DNA from: Gemmatimonadota bacterium
Lineage (GTDB): Bacteria > Latescibacterota > UBA2968 > UBA8231
Direction of reading: 5' to 3'
Assembly (NCBI GenBank): GCA_018673255.1
Contig: JABHDC010000181.1
Location: forward strand, 1 to 8,855
DNA: 8,855 bases
Shown here: in pieces, positions 1 to 7,628 of the stretch
Layout of the letters: each line of letters opens with the position of its first letter
Numbering within the stretch: position 1 is the stretch's first letter
The notes under the pieces: generated by a model
What the model saw: the letters and a program-made list of their open reading frames with translations, nothing else
Told to the model about the DNA's origin: nothing
Database searches by the model: none
Program-made: the position numbers and the translations under genes

Positions 1-430
1 CGCCAGCTTCGACTTCGCCATCAGCGAATATGGCGCCGCCATCTGGGCTGACCCCTATGTGTGGATTCCAGAAGCGTGGCGCCTGCTCAAGCCGGGTGGC
101 CGACTGCATTTCCTCGGACACAGCACGCTGGCCATGGTCTGTACGCCCGGCTACGATGGCCAGACCGAAACACCCACGAGTCAGACCATGCAGCATGACT
201 ACTTCGGTCTGCATCGGGTGGACTGGACCGAACCTGAAGATCCCAGTGTCGAATTCAATCTGCCCATCAGTGAGTGGTTCGCCCTCTTCAAAGCCACCGG
301 CTTCGTCATAGAGGAGTTCCTCGAACTCCAGGCGCCAGCTGATGCCGTCGGTGATCAATTCGGAATTCCGGCCCACTGGGCCCGGCGCTACCCCAGCGAG
401 CAGGCGTGGTGCCTGCGCAAACCTGACTGA
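1..430 (+). CDS. Class I SAM-dependent methyltransferase, C-terminal part (5' end outside window)
   Basis: The reading frame is open from base 2 and ends at a TGA at 428-430, giving about 142 visible residues. The fragment opens with FDFAISEYGA and continues to WIPEAWRLLKPGGRLHFLG. This is the family pattern of an acidic strand-4 motif followed by the post-III LKPGG turn of Methyltransf_11-type enzymes. The end, ELQAP followed by HWARRYPSEQAWCLRKP, resembles the closing strands of the same family. The SAM-binding GxGxG motif should lie upstream of the window. A GTG at 59 opens a shorter ORF, but it falls inside the conserved domain and is not the true start. The acceptor substrate cannot be inferred. 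The gene ends 8 bases before the TamB-like gene on the same strand, so co-transcription is likely, though a role in envelope assembly is not implied. An overlapping +1-frame ORF at 30-311 is a shadow. Confidence 0.85.
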   Translation, partial: ASFDFAISEYGAAIWADPYVWIPEAWRLLKPGGRLHFLGHSTLAMVCTPGYDGQTETPTSQTMQHDYFGLHRVDWTEPEDPSVEFNLPISEWFALFKATGFVIEEFLELQAPADAVGDQFGIPAHWARRYPSEQAWCLRKPD

Positions 431-438
431 GCCGCATC

Positions 439-3400
439 GTGCTCCGACGTCATCCCACACTGCTGATTCCGCTGATCCTTGTTGGCCTCTATGTCTTGCT
501 GCGTCTGCCACCGGCGCAGGATCTGCTCACCGTCGTCGTCGAGGATCAGCTCTCGGATGCCGTGGGTGCCACCGTCGACATCTCGCGATTGCGGACCAAT
601 CTCTGGGACGAGGTCAGCATCCACCATGTTCAGTGGGATTCGAGCGACGGTGCGGTGCGCTCCCTGTCCCTGGACTCGCTTCAGCTCCAGTGGACGGGCG
701 GCCCCCCGTGGTCAGGTCGCCCCGGTCTGGTCAAGATTCACGGACTCGATCTGCAGTTGCCCACGCCCGATGGTGCAGGGGCGGCGCCAACCGACGACAT
801 GGACGGCCTGGATAAGGCCCTTGACGCGATCGGCGAGATCGGCGAGCTGCGCGGATGGATCCCGGACCTGGCATGGATCGAAGATGTGCAGATCACCGTG
901 GGCGACAGCTCTTCGATCGTCGCGCAACTGAACGGCGCCCTGTCGATTCGACACGCAGGTCTGGCGGATATGGATGCCTCCGACCTCGGCGACGATGATG
1001 ACGACTGGGAAGAATTGTCGGCCCCCGTCCGCATCGAGTTCTCCACCCAGAGCGCGACGATCCTGTTGCCCTATGGCTCACGCCATTGGGACACGAACAT
1101 CCTCGGAGAGCTTCTCGTCGGCTCGACGTGGGCGCACCTGGATGGCTCCTTCGGCACCAGCGCCCACCATGCCATGGTCGAAGCATATCTCGAAACGGGT
1201 CGCACAACGTCCGGCACACCGGGTGCCGAGCGCCCCGTCTTCGACATACAGGCGTGGCTGGGTCTGACTGAGGAAGCCCTGGCCGATGTAAGTCGTCTCG
1301 ACTCGGTCCTGAGTCTGTCGAGCCTGCGACTGGATCTGGCTGCACATGGTCACGCCGCCACCGCCGTCGCCCATGTCGATGTGGACGCTCGTCAGATCCT
1401 GCTCTCCGGTATCCCCATCGATCACGCGCTGGCCAGCGCCCACGCCGTGAGCGATGGTGCCCTGTACCTGGACAGCCTGGTCGTGGTGGGACCAGCAGGT
1501 GCAGTGCATGGCTCCGGTCAGGCGAACTGGGTCTCTCCTTATCCTGTCGATCTTCAAGTCGACGCGACGGCCATGGACCTGGCAACCCTGCAGGGCTGGA
1601 CGGCGGGCGCCGACTCGAGCCTGCGGGGCCATGCCGACCTGCAGCTGAGGATACGTGGTGATCTCGAGCAACCTGTCATGGTGAGTGCCCGTGCCCAGGG
1701 ACAAGAGATTCGCGTGGGTTCCCTCGATCTGGGCGAACCGGACCTGCGACTGAAATACGAACGACCTGTGGTGCAGGCAGCGCTGCAGAGCCGTTTCGGC
1801 ACGCTGCGTGTGCATGGCGACATCACGGGCTCAGACGCCCACGATCTCACGTGGAGCATTCCGGCCTTGTCGCTGGACACCCTGCACCATGTGGGTGGCA
1901 TCGAGCCGATCACCGGCACCGGGCAGGTCGAAGTGAACTCCTCCGGCGCTCTGGCCAGACCGCAGATTGCAGCGAGGGTCCAGGTCGACGACATCCGACT
2001 CGGTGCGTTGCGGGTGCCGCCCTTCCTGTTGACGACGACCATCGACTCCACCGGGCCGGTGCAGATCCAGGCCGCCGCTGGTGACCTGGTCCTGGAGGCG
2101 GTCGGCGACTGGCCCAGCCGCCAGCTGACCCGTGCCTCACTGCGTCTGCCCGAGGCCCCATTGGGTGGCTGGCTCGCCCGTCCCTGGGCCCAGGAGTGGT
2201 CCGGCCTGCTGCATGTGGATCTGAAGGCGGGTGGCGACCTGTACCAACCACGTATCGATGGGCGTGTCGGCATCTCCGGCCTCGGGTTGCGGGGACGAGA
2301 CTTTGGCAATGTGGACTGGTCCATGACGCTGCAAGAGGGCACGGCCAATGTTCATATGGCCGCGCTGGATTCGACGGCGCGTCTTTCGGGACGACTCAGT
2401 CTGGATGAAGGACTCCCCTTCCGGTTGCTGGGTCAGCTGGACGACATCCAGTTGTCGCCTTTCCTCGAATTGCTGACCGATGAATCCATCCTCTACGATG
2501 GCCACGTGCAGGCCGCCCTGAATGTGAGAGGATCGGTAGCGGATCTGGATCGAACGCGTGTCAATCTGACCCTCGACAGATTCGACATCACCAGCCCCAC
2601 CGGTACGCTGGCGCTGGTGGGCCGCAGTCAGGCCACGTGGCAGGATGAGACGCTGAGCCTGGATTCCCTGCGCCTGGCAGGTTCTGCTGGTGCCATGGTG
2701 GTGACGGGCAAGGCCGTCCGCTCGGGTCCCGTGACGCTGCAGTATGAACTCCAGCGGCTGTCACTGCCTTATGTGGCCACTTTCATCGACGTCGGTTCCA
2801 GTGACATGGCAGGTGATCTGAATGGCTTCCTGCGTGTGTCGGGGACCCTCGCCGAGCCGCAGATCAAAGGGGGCATCGGCGTCGACGAACTCCGCCTCGG
2901 GTCCACGACGGTGGGCCAGCTGTCAGCCCGATTCTCCAGCGAGCAGGGCCTGGGCCGGTTGGATCAGCTGCAGTTGCACCTGCCCGGTGGTGGCAGCCTG
3001 CGCGGCTCAGCCGCCTTCCCGCTGGACCTGGGTGTGCACCGGCTCGAAGACCGCTCCGTGCACGCCGTGGTGCGGGTCGACAGTGTGATGCTGGATCGCG
3101 AGCAGGGATTGCCCGAAGGTGTCGCCATCACGCTGGATGGCCAGATCAACGCCCGCAACACCAGTCTGGTCTCGGACTCGCTCGAAGTCGTATTGAAGGC
3201 TGATCGCGTGGGGGTGCGAACAGGCCAGTATGTTGCCCGGAATCAGGAACCACTGCATCTGATATGGCGTCGTGGCCATGTGCGTTCTGCCCGCTCTACC
3301 TTCGTCGTCGCCGACACGCTGCCGCCCGCTGACAGCACCGTGACACGAGTCGATTCAGTGGTCCTTCACGGCAACAGTGACAGTGCTGAAGGCCTGAGAC

Positions 3401-5019
3401 TGCACACCGACCAGATCGACCTGGGCGTCCTGGCCCGGATGCTCGGCGTCGAAAGACCCGTTCAGGGTGACGGTGCCGCACAGGCGTCGTGGCATGGCGC
3501 CTGGCCAGAGGCACGGATCGATGTGCGCGTCGCCATGGAGGCAGGCCTCGTCGACTCTGTACAGATCGATGCATTGCTCATCGAGGGAGTCTACGACGTC
3601 GAGGGACTGCGCCTCGACACTCTCGATGCACACGCCGCAGGTGGCACCCTGCGTGGCGCCGGATTCCTGACCGCAGATAGTCTCCGCATCGCCATGGACG
3701 TACGAGACCTGGAATTGGCACCACTGCGACATTCCGTTGGCTACGCGGGCACGGATGTCACTGGCCGTCTGCAGGGGAATGTCCGCATCTCGGGCCCCCG
3801 GGCCTCACCGGTCTGGGAGATGGAGGCCGTCATCCTCGATGGGGTACTGGACGTGCCCTCCTTCGAACCGGCCCTGCGTTTTGCCACTGCCCAGATCCTG
3901 CTCACGCCCGACACATTGCTCATCGCCGGCCTGGAGGATCGCGACGGTCGCTGGTCGCTGGAGGCCCACGCCCAGATCGATTCGGGCCGGGCCACGCACT
4001 TTTCCGCCGGCATGCAACTCAACCAGCTGCGCGTCGTCTTGCCCGAAACGATGGATCTCACCGTAGACGGGTCGCTGCTGTGGGAGGGTGAGGCGGACAG
4101 CTCCGCCGTCACAGGCAGCGTGCTGATCGAACCGGCTCATCTGATCGAGCGCATGAGCCTGCGCACCCTCGCCTTCGCCGATTCCATGGCCAATGACCTC
4201 GAGGACACCGCGCCGGACACCAGTTCGACGGCCGCACTGCAGGCCGTGCGACTCGCCATCGATCTGACCGGTCGCCGTATGCTGCTCGACAATGAGCTGG
4301 CACGGGTCCCCTTCGACGCCGAACTCGTCATCGGCGGTACGGCATATCGACCGACCCTGCGTGGCGGTCTGCGCGCCAGCGAGGGCACCGTCTTCTATGT
4401 GGGTCAGGAGTTCGAAGTATCGCGCACGCGTTTCGAGTTTGCCGAGGCCCGTCCCCTGGATGATGTGCGAATACTCTTCCACGATCCGGTCCGACTCGAT
4501 CCAACGATCGACTTTCTCGCCACGACCGAACTGAAGGCGAAGAACGGCAACGAATACGATATCCACCTGGGCCTGGGCGGTTCACTGGCCAACCTGCAGG
4601 TGACCCTCACCTCTGACCCGGCCGAAGAGCAGGTGGACATCCTCTCCCTTCTCAACTTCGGCCGCACGGGCGTGCCCATGGTCGATGCGCGCGGCGGCAT
4701 GTTGTCCACCGGGGTCAATCTGAGTCCGAACTATCTGTTGGCCGCCACGGAAGCTCAGTTTGGTCGAGTCCTGGGTCTCGACAACGTCGAGATCGACAAC
4801 AGCGTCCTGAAACCGGGACGACTGGCCGGCTCTCGGATCGTGCTGACCAAACAACTCGGAAAACGCACGGAGATGATCTACTCCACCACCGTCGGTTATG
4901 CGAGCCAGGGGCGCGTGCAACTGCAATACGACCTCGGCAACCACCTGTATCTGCAAACCCAGCATGATGCGCGCGGCGAATCGGGCATCGATCTGAACCT
5001 GAAGTTGTCATTCAAGTGA
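439..5019 (+). CDS. tamB: TamB/AsmA-like translocation and assembly module protein (DUF490 family)
   Basis: This is a 1526-residue envelope protein, longer than E. coli TamB (1259). Residues 8-23 form one hydrophobic segment after an MLRRHP start, an N-in inner-membrane anchor. The rest should be periplasmic. Residues 24-300 resemble the AsmA/TamB N-terminal region. Residues about 303-1325 carry a degenerate repeat of about 100 residues containing a G-x-x-x-x-P signature. Residues about 1180-1526 match the TamB C-terminal domain, including SEGTVFYVGQEF (1314-1325), EEQVDILSLLNFGR (1396-1409) and a closing amphipathic strand, GIDLNLKLSFK. Known TamB proteins form a long hydrophobic beta groove linking the inner membrane to TamA, with proposed roles in outer-membrane protein assembly and phospholipid transport. 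The GTG start at 439 is well bounded: an in-frame TGA lies at 424-426, and any later start would cut into the anchor. No clear Shine-Dalgarno is seen, so coupling to the upstream gene is likely. Acidic inserts occur at residues 177-192. Family assignment is strong; the exact orthologue is less certain. Confidence 0.93.
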   Translation: MLRRHPTLLIPLILVGLYVLLRLPPAQDLLTVVVEDQLSDAVGATVDISRLRTNLWDEVSIHHVQWDSSDGAVRSLSLDSLQLQWTGGPPWSGRPGLVKIHGLDLQLPTPDGAGAAPTDDMDGLDKALDAIGEIGELRGWIPDLAWIEDVQITVGDSSSIVAQLNGALSIRHAGLADMDASDLGDDDDDWEELSAPVRIEFSTQSATILLPYGSRHWDTNILGELLVGSTWAHLDGSFGTSAHHAMVEAYLETGRTTSGTPGAERPVFDIQAWLGLTEEALADVSRLDSVLSLSSLRLDLAAHGHAATAVAHVDVDARQILLSGIPIDHALASAHAVSDGALYLDSLVVVGPAGAVHGSGQANWVSPYPVDLQVDATAMDLATLQGWTAGADSSLRGHADLQLRIRGDLEQPVMVSARAQGQEIRVGSLDLGEPDLRLKYERPVVQAALQSRFGTLRVHGDITGSDAHDLTWSIPALSLDTLHHVGGIEPITGTGQVEVNSSGALARPQIAARVQVDDIRLGALRVPPFLLTTTIDSTGPVQIQAAAGDLVLEAVGDWPSRQLTRASLRLPEAPLGGWLARPWAQEWSGLLHVDLKAGGDLYQPRIDGRVGISGLGLRGRDFGNVDWSMTLQEGTANVHMAALDSTARLSGRLSLDEGLPFRLLGQLDDIQLSPFLELLTDESILYDGHVQAALNVRGSVADLDRTRVNLTLDRFDITSPTGTLALVGRSQATWQDETLSLDSLRLAGSAGAMVVTGKAVRSGPVTLQYELQRLSLPYVATFIDVGSSDMAGDLNGFLRVSGTLAEPQIKGGIGVDELRLGSTTVGQLSARFSSEQGLGRLDQLQLHLPGGGSLRGSAAFPLDLGVHRLEDRSVHAVVRVDSVMLDREQGLPEGVAITLDGQINARNTSLVSDSLEVVLKADRVGVRTGQYVARNQEPLHLIWRRGHVRSARSTFVVADTLPPADSTVTRVDSVVLHGNSDSAEGLRLHTDQIDLGVLARMLGVERPVQGDGAAQASWHGAWPEARIDVRVAMEAGLVDSVQIDALLIEGVYDVEGLRLDTLDAHAAGGTLRGAGFLTADSLRIAMDVRDLELAPLRHSVGYAGTDVTGRLQGNVRISGPRASPVWEMEAVILDGVLDVPSFEPALRFATAQILLTPDTLLIAGLEDRDGRWSLEAHAQIDSGRATHFSAGMQLNQLRVVLPETMDLTVDGSLLWEGEADSSAVTGSVLIEPAHLIERMSLRTLAFADSMANDLEDTAPDTSSTAALQAVRLAIDLTGRRMLLDNELARVPFDAELVIGGTAYRPTLRGGLRASEGTVFYVGQEFEVSRTRFEFAEARPLDDVRILFHDPVRLDPTIDFLATTELKAKNGNEYDIHLGLGGSLANLQVTLTSDPAEEQVDILSLLNFGRTGVPMVDARGGMLSTGVNLSPNYLLAATEAQFGRVLGLDNVEIDNSVLKPGRLAGSRIVLTKQLGKRTEMIYSTTVGYASQGRVQLQYDLGNHLYLQTQHDARGESGIDLNLKLSFK
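1345..4413 (+). repeat. Protein-level repeat of about 100 residues inside the TamB-like gene
   Basis: Units aligned by eye start near TamB residues 303, 406, 502, 598, 697, 801, 901, 1019, 1118, 1210 and 1299, a mean period of about 100 residues. The best units read SGALARPQIAARVQVDDIRL (502), GGDLYQPRIDGRVGISGLGL (598) and SGTLAEPQIKGGIGVDELRL (801). The units at 303, 697, 901, 1019 and 1210 are weaker, without the central proline at the expected place. The DNA itself is not obviously repeated, so the repeat is old and visible mainly in the protein. Confidence 0.6.
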
Positions 5020-6773
5020 TACGCTCCCGGCTCAAGAGACGGATCGCCTGGGCGCTGGCGGCGGTGACCCTGGTATCGGCGACGCTCGCCGGTGCTGCGG
5101 GACCGGTACGCGTTCAGTCTCTGGTCATCGAAGGCAACGAACACTTCAGCGACCGCGAACTGGGGCGCGTCATGACCATGACGCCACGACGCATGAAGAA
5201 ACGGCGCTACCAACGGGCCGCCCTGCTCAGCGACATCAACGCCCTGATCACCCTCTACGAGGGCGAAGGGTATCTGGACGTAGGCGTCACCGATCGCACC
5301 CTGACGTACAATGCGGACAGCTCACGCGTCGACATCCTTCTGCAGCTCGAAGAGGGACCACGAACCATCGTGCGGCACTTCGGCGTGGAGGGCATCGAGG
5401 TCTACGACGACAGTACCGTCACGGCACGGATGCGCCTGGCCACGGGACGGCCATTCATGCAGCGTGATCTGTTGCGTGATCGCAGCCGTTTGCAGGCACT
5501 GTATGCCGAAGATGCTCGGATCGACACACGGATCCGATACGAGGCGGTCGTTGATTCAATCGCCGCCGCACGGGTTCACTTCCAGATCGATGAAGGCCCG
5601 CCGATTCGCCTGGCCAAAATCCGCCTGGAAGGACTCGAGAAGACCCGCCCGTACGTCATTCTGCGCGAGGTCCCCATGGCCCCGGGCGACCTGCTGCGGC
5701 ACAGCGACCTGGTCCGAACCCAGACGGCCGTGTTCAGCACCGGGTTGTTCCGCAGTGTGCTGGTCCGCCCTGCCGCCGACAGCAGCGGCCAGGATACGCG
5801 TGATATGACGATCATCGTACGCGAACGCAACACCGGCGCCCTGGATCTGGGCGCAGGGTACGGCAGCTTCGAGCATTTGCGGGTCGTGGCCTCACTGGCC
5901 CAGACCAACTTTGCAGGACGCGGTCTGCGTTTCGGCGCCAATGGGCGGTTGAGTCGACTCCTGCGCACGACGGAGGGCGTCTACACCTTCCCTTTCGTGC
6001 TGGGCGTGCGCGTTGCCCTCGATGGCCGCCTCTACTACACGTGGGAGAGGAACCCGAAAGCAGGCTTCCGCACCCGCAGCCGGGGGATCGAAACGACCTT
6101 CAGCTACCAGGCGCGCAATCGGTGGGTCGCCGACGTGGCCTACAACCTGCAACGCGTCCGGTTTCAACGCGATGGGGATCTCTACCAGCCGGCCCGCACG
6201 ACCAGTATTGCGGGGCTGGGTCTACGACGGGACACGCGTGACAACCCCCTCGACAGCCGCGCCGGCAACTACATCCGCACGCGGCTCGAAGTGGCCGGCG
6301 GCGTCCTGGGCGGTGCCAGCCACTTCAACCGGTCGAGTGTCGAGTTCATGACCTTCCACACGCTCCTCGGCATCGTATTCGCCATGCACGTAGAGGGTAG
6401 CGGCATCGATGCATCCGGCGACGTCTCACGCGTCGCCGAATACGAACAATTCTACCTCGGTGGAGATCGGTCCGTGCGTGGTTACGCCCGAGGAGAGATC
6501 GGCGCCGACCAGATCGGTGAGATCGCCTTCAACGGCCAGTTCGAAATGCGCCTGCCTGTCGGGAGACACGGCCTGGTGTTATTCCAGGACGCCGGTCAGG
6601 TCTGGACCGACTTCGCTGACATGGCCGTTGGCGATCTGTGGCGTGCCAGCGGCGTGGGCCTGCGGTATAACTCCAGATTCGGTATGATCCGGATGGATGC
6701 TGCCGTCGCCCATGCACTGGGCAGCGTGACCGAGAATCTGTCGTTGTATTTCGGCGTGGGACAGGCCTTCTAA
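5016..6773 (+). CDS. tamA: TamA/BamA-like Omp85 outer-membrane assembly protein
   Basis: A 585-residue Omp85 protein, close to E. coli TamA (577) and much shorter than BamA (about 800 with five POTRAs). Residues 1-28 are a signal peptide: RSRLKRR, a hydrophobic core, then an AGAAG cleavage region. Three POTRA domains follow at about 31-113, 116-195 and 198-271. Each has the family pattern of a beta strand, helices and a closing strand, with EEGP or DEGP near the ends of the first two. The beta barrel spans about 274-585. It contains RRDTRDNPLDSRAG (404-417), the L6 loop motif VRGY at 487-490 preceded by FYLGGDRS, and a terminal aromatic F585 in LSLYFGVGQAF, typical of an outer-membrane beta signal. 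The GTG start at 5016 overlaps the tamB stop in GTGA, which indicates translational coupling. It is the only start that includes the signal peptide. The protein would partner the TamB-like product. A BamA-like role is not excluded. Confidence 0.92.
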   Translation: MIRSRLKRRIAWALAAVTLVSATLAGAAGPVRVQSLVIEGNEHFSDRELGRVMTMTPRRMKKRRYQRAALLSDINALITLYEGEGYLDVGVTDRTLTYNADSSRVDILLQLEEGPRTIVRHFGVEGIEVYDDSTVTARMRLATGRPFMQRDLLRDRSRLQALYAEDARIDTRIRYEAVVDSIAAARVHFQIDEGPPIRLAKIRLEGLEKTRPYVILREVPMAPGDLLRHSDLVRTQTAVFSTGLFRSVLVRPAADSSGQDTRDMTIIVRERNTGALDLGAGYGSFEHLRVVASLAQTNFAGRGLRFGANGRLSRLLRTTEGVYTFPFVLGVRVALDGRLYYTWERNPKAGFRTRSRGIETTFSYQARNRWVADVAYNLQRVRFQRDGDLYQPARTTSIAGLGLRRDTRDNPLDSRAGNYIRTRLEVAGGVLGGASHFNRSSVEFMTFHTLLGIVFAMHVEGSGIDASGDVSRVAEYEQFYLGGDRSVRGYARGEIGADQIGEIAFNGQFEMRLPVGRHGLVLFQDAGQVWTDFADMAVGDLWRASGVGLRYNSRFGMIRMDAAVAHALGSVTENLSLYFGVGQAF

Positions 6774-7546
6774 CCCAACGCGGCGCGCACGACCTGCAGG
6801 CTCTTCTCCAGGCCCACCGTTGGGTCGGTCAGTTCGGGATGCAATTCGAGGCTGACGGGGCCATCGTAGCCAACCCGATCAATCGCTTGAAGGGCATTCA
6901 CCAGACACTTCTGGGTCAGCACCCCATCGAGCAACGCCAGATGCAGATCCCCCTCGCCGTCGTTGTCATTCAGATGCACATATCCCAGTCGATCACCGGC
7001 GATCTCGATGGCCGCCGCCGGCGTGATCCCCTCGATCTGGGCATGACCGATATCGACGAGGACCTTCAGATTCGGATGATCCACCTCATCGACGAAAGCC
7101 CGAGTCGCTTCCACAGTGGGCAGCGCCAATCCCGGGAAGTGCTCCAGACTCAGGCTCATCGAGTGATCCTGGGCTCTTTGCGACAACGGCCCGAGCACGG
7201 CCGCGTATCGACGCAGGGCGGCAGCACTGGCATCGGTGCCCGGAACCAGATACACCGCCCTGGCACCCAGTTGCGCCGCCTCTTGAATGGCTCGCACCGT
7301 GTAGGCCACAGCACCCGTCCGGGCCAACCCGTCCTGCTGATCCAGCCCGGCCTCCTCCGGCAGACCGAAGGAGGCGGCCAGACAGTTGACGGGTAGTGGC
7401 ATGGCCGTCGGATCACGACGGGCACCCACTTCAAGTGTCGATGGCCGCACATCGAGCCCGTCGAAACCCATCTGCGACAGTCGCTGGACAGTATCGGCCT
7501 CGGGCAGGGGCAATCCCCAGATACAACAGGACACCTTCATCGACAT
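6770..7546 (-). CDS. Sugar phosphate isomerase/epimerase, xylose isomerase-like TIM barrel
   Basis: This 258-residue soluble protein has the AP endonuclease 2 / xylose isomerase-like TIM-barrel fold. It starts with KVSCCIWGLPLP and shows the expected strand-end metal and catalytic residues: E135 in SLEHFPG, D165 and H168 in VDIGHA, H191 with N193 and D194 in VHLNDNDGEGD, and E234 with H236 in LELHPE. By family analogy E135, D165, H191 and E234 would bind a divalent metal, and the two glutamates would act in proton transfer on a keto-sugar or inosose-type substrate. The precise substrate is not determinable. The length is usual for the family. Two starts are possible, ATG at 7546 and ATG at 7540 two codons later, each with a purine-rich site at good distance. 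The TAG stop (plus-strand CTA, 6770-6772) overlaps the converging Omp85 stop. It is divergent from a symporter gene, suggesting a sugar or polyol catabolic context. It has no visible link to the TamAB pair. Confidence 0.88.
   Translation of the reverse strand: MSMKVSCCIWGLPLPEADTVQRLSQMGFDGLDVRPSTLEVGARRDPTAMPLPVNCLAASFGLPEEAGLDQQDGLARTGAVAYTVRAIQEAAQLGARAVYLVPGTDASAAALRRYAAVLGPLSQRAQDHSMSLSLEHFPGLALPTVEATRAFVDEVDHPNLKVLVDIGHAQIEGITPAAAIEIAGDRLGYVHLNDNDGEGDLHLALLDGVLTQKCLVNALQAIDRVGYDGPVSLELHPELTDPTVGLEKSLQVVRAALG
6774..6824. repeat. 7-bp inverted repeat just after the Omp85 stop codon
   Basis: CCCAACG at 6774-6780 pairs perfectly with CGTTGGG at 6818-6824, with a 37-base spacer. It begins one base after the TAA of the Omp85 gene and lies inside the 3' end of the converging epimerase gene. 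There is no following T-run and the loop is long, so it is a poor intrinsic terminator. No better terminator was seen between the two genes. Confidence 0.2.
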
Positions 7547-7560
7547 TCCCTCTCACCCTC
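7547..7560 (-). promoter_or_regulatory. Double ribosome binding site of the epimerase gene
   Basis: The minus strand reads GAGGGTGAGAGGGA directly before ATG-TCG-ATG-AAG. GAGGG (7556-7560) sits 9 bases before the first ATG (7546). AGAGGG (7548-7553) sits 7 bases before the second ATG (7540). Each start therefore has its own well-spaced site, and the sequence does not decide between the 258- and 256-residue proteins. Confidence 0.5.
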
Positions 7561-7574
7561 GCGCGCGCCGGGAT

Positions 7575-7608
7575 CTGATTGTATGGTTTGCCTGATCATT
7601 CCGTTTCC
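7575..7608. repeat. Imperfect tandem 17-bp direct repeat, possible operator
   Basis: Two adjacent 17-base units (7575-7591 and 7592-7608) share 11 of 17 positions with the pattern CTGATnnTnnnGTTTnC. The first unit overlaps the TACAAT element on the opposite strand. Tandem half-sites in a divergent promoter are a common operator layout. The match is imperfect, so this is a suggestion only. Confidence 0.3.
7578..7583 (-). promoter_or_regulatory. Possible -10 element for the epimerase gene
   Basis: The minus strand reads TACAAT, one base from the TATAAT consensus, 31 bases before the first ATG of the epimerase. No good -35 lies at 16-18 bases; the nearest TTGA-type hexamer (TTGAGG, 7607-7612) is 23 bases away, which is too far. 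It could therefore be a regulated or non-housekeeping promoter, or chance. Confidence 0.25.
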
Positions 7609-7628
7609 TCAAAGCTGCTGAGCCCCCA

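Larger units (their letters stand above)
7547..7628. promoter_or_regulatory. Divergent intergenic region between epimerase and symporter genes
   Basis: This 82-base gap is the only clear intergenic region in the window and must hold the start signals for both divergent genes unless promoters lie inside the coding regions. It is locally more AT-rich around 7573-7615 than the flanking genes. It contains a TACAAT hexamer on the minus strand, a tandem imperfect 17-base repeat and an alternating CG run (7560-7568) in the epimerase leader. No convincing plus-strand promoter was found. Confidence 0.55.

Noticed and set aside
342..815. Plus-strand ORF of 157 codons across the methyltransferase/tamB junction
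   Set aside because: It is out of frame with both genes, has an Arg/Ala/Pro-rich composition, and would overlap two convincing coding sequences.
893..2348. Three overlapping minus-strand ORFs (893-1585, 1078-1815, 1554-2348)
   Set aside because: They overlap one another and lie opposite the TamB-like frame. Their products are rich in Arg, Pro and Ser or in His and Gln, the usual look of codon-shadow translations.
3805..4566. Minus-strand ORF of 253 codons inside the TamB-like gene
   Set aside because: It is antisense to a strongly supported coding frame in GC-rich DNA, where long shadow ORFs are expected. Its protein shows no recognisable domain.
5016..6773. Two-partner secretion (TpsB) or Sam50-type reading of the Omp85 gene
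   Set aside because: Three POTRA domains, length near 585 and direct coupling to a TamB-like gene fit TamA better. TpsB proteins typically have two POTRAs and pair with a large secreted exoprotein gene, which is not present.
6774..6824. Bidirectional intrinsic terminator between the Omp85 and epimerase genes
   Set aside because: The stem is only 7 bp with a 37-base loop, no U-tract follows on either strand, and it lies within coding sequence.
6839..7396. Plus-strand ORF of 185 codons over the epimerase gene
   Set aside because: It is antisense to a gene with clear family motifs, and its translation shows no domain.
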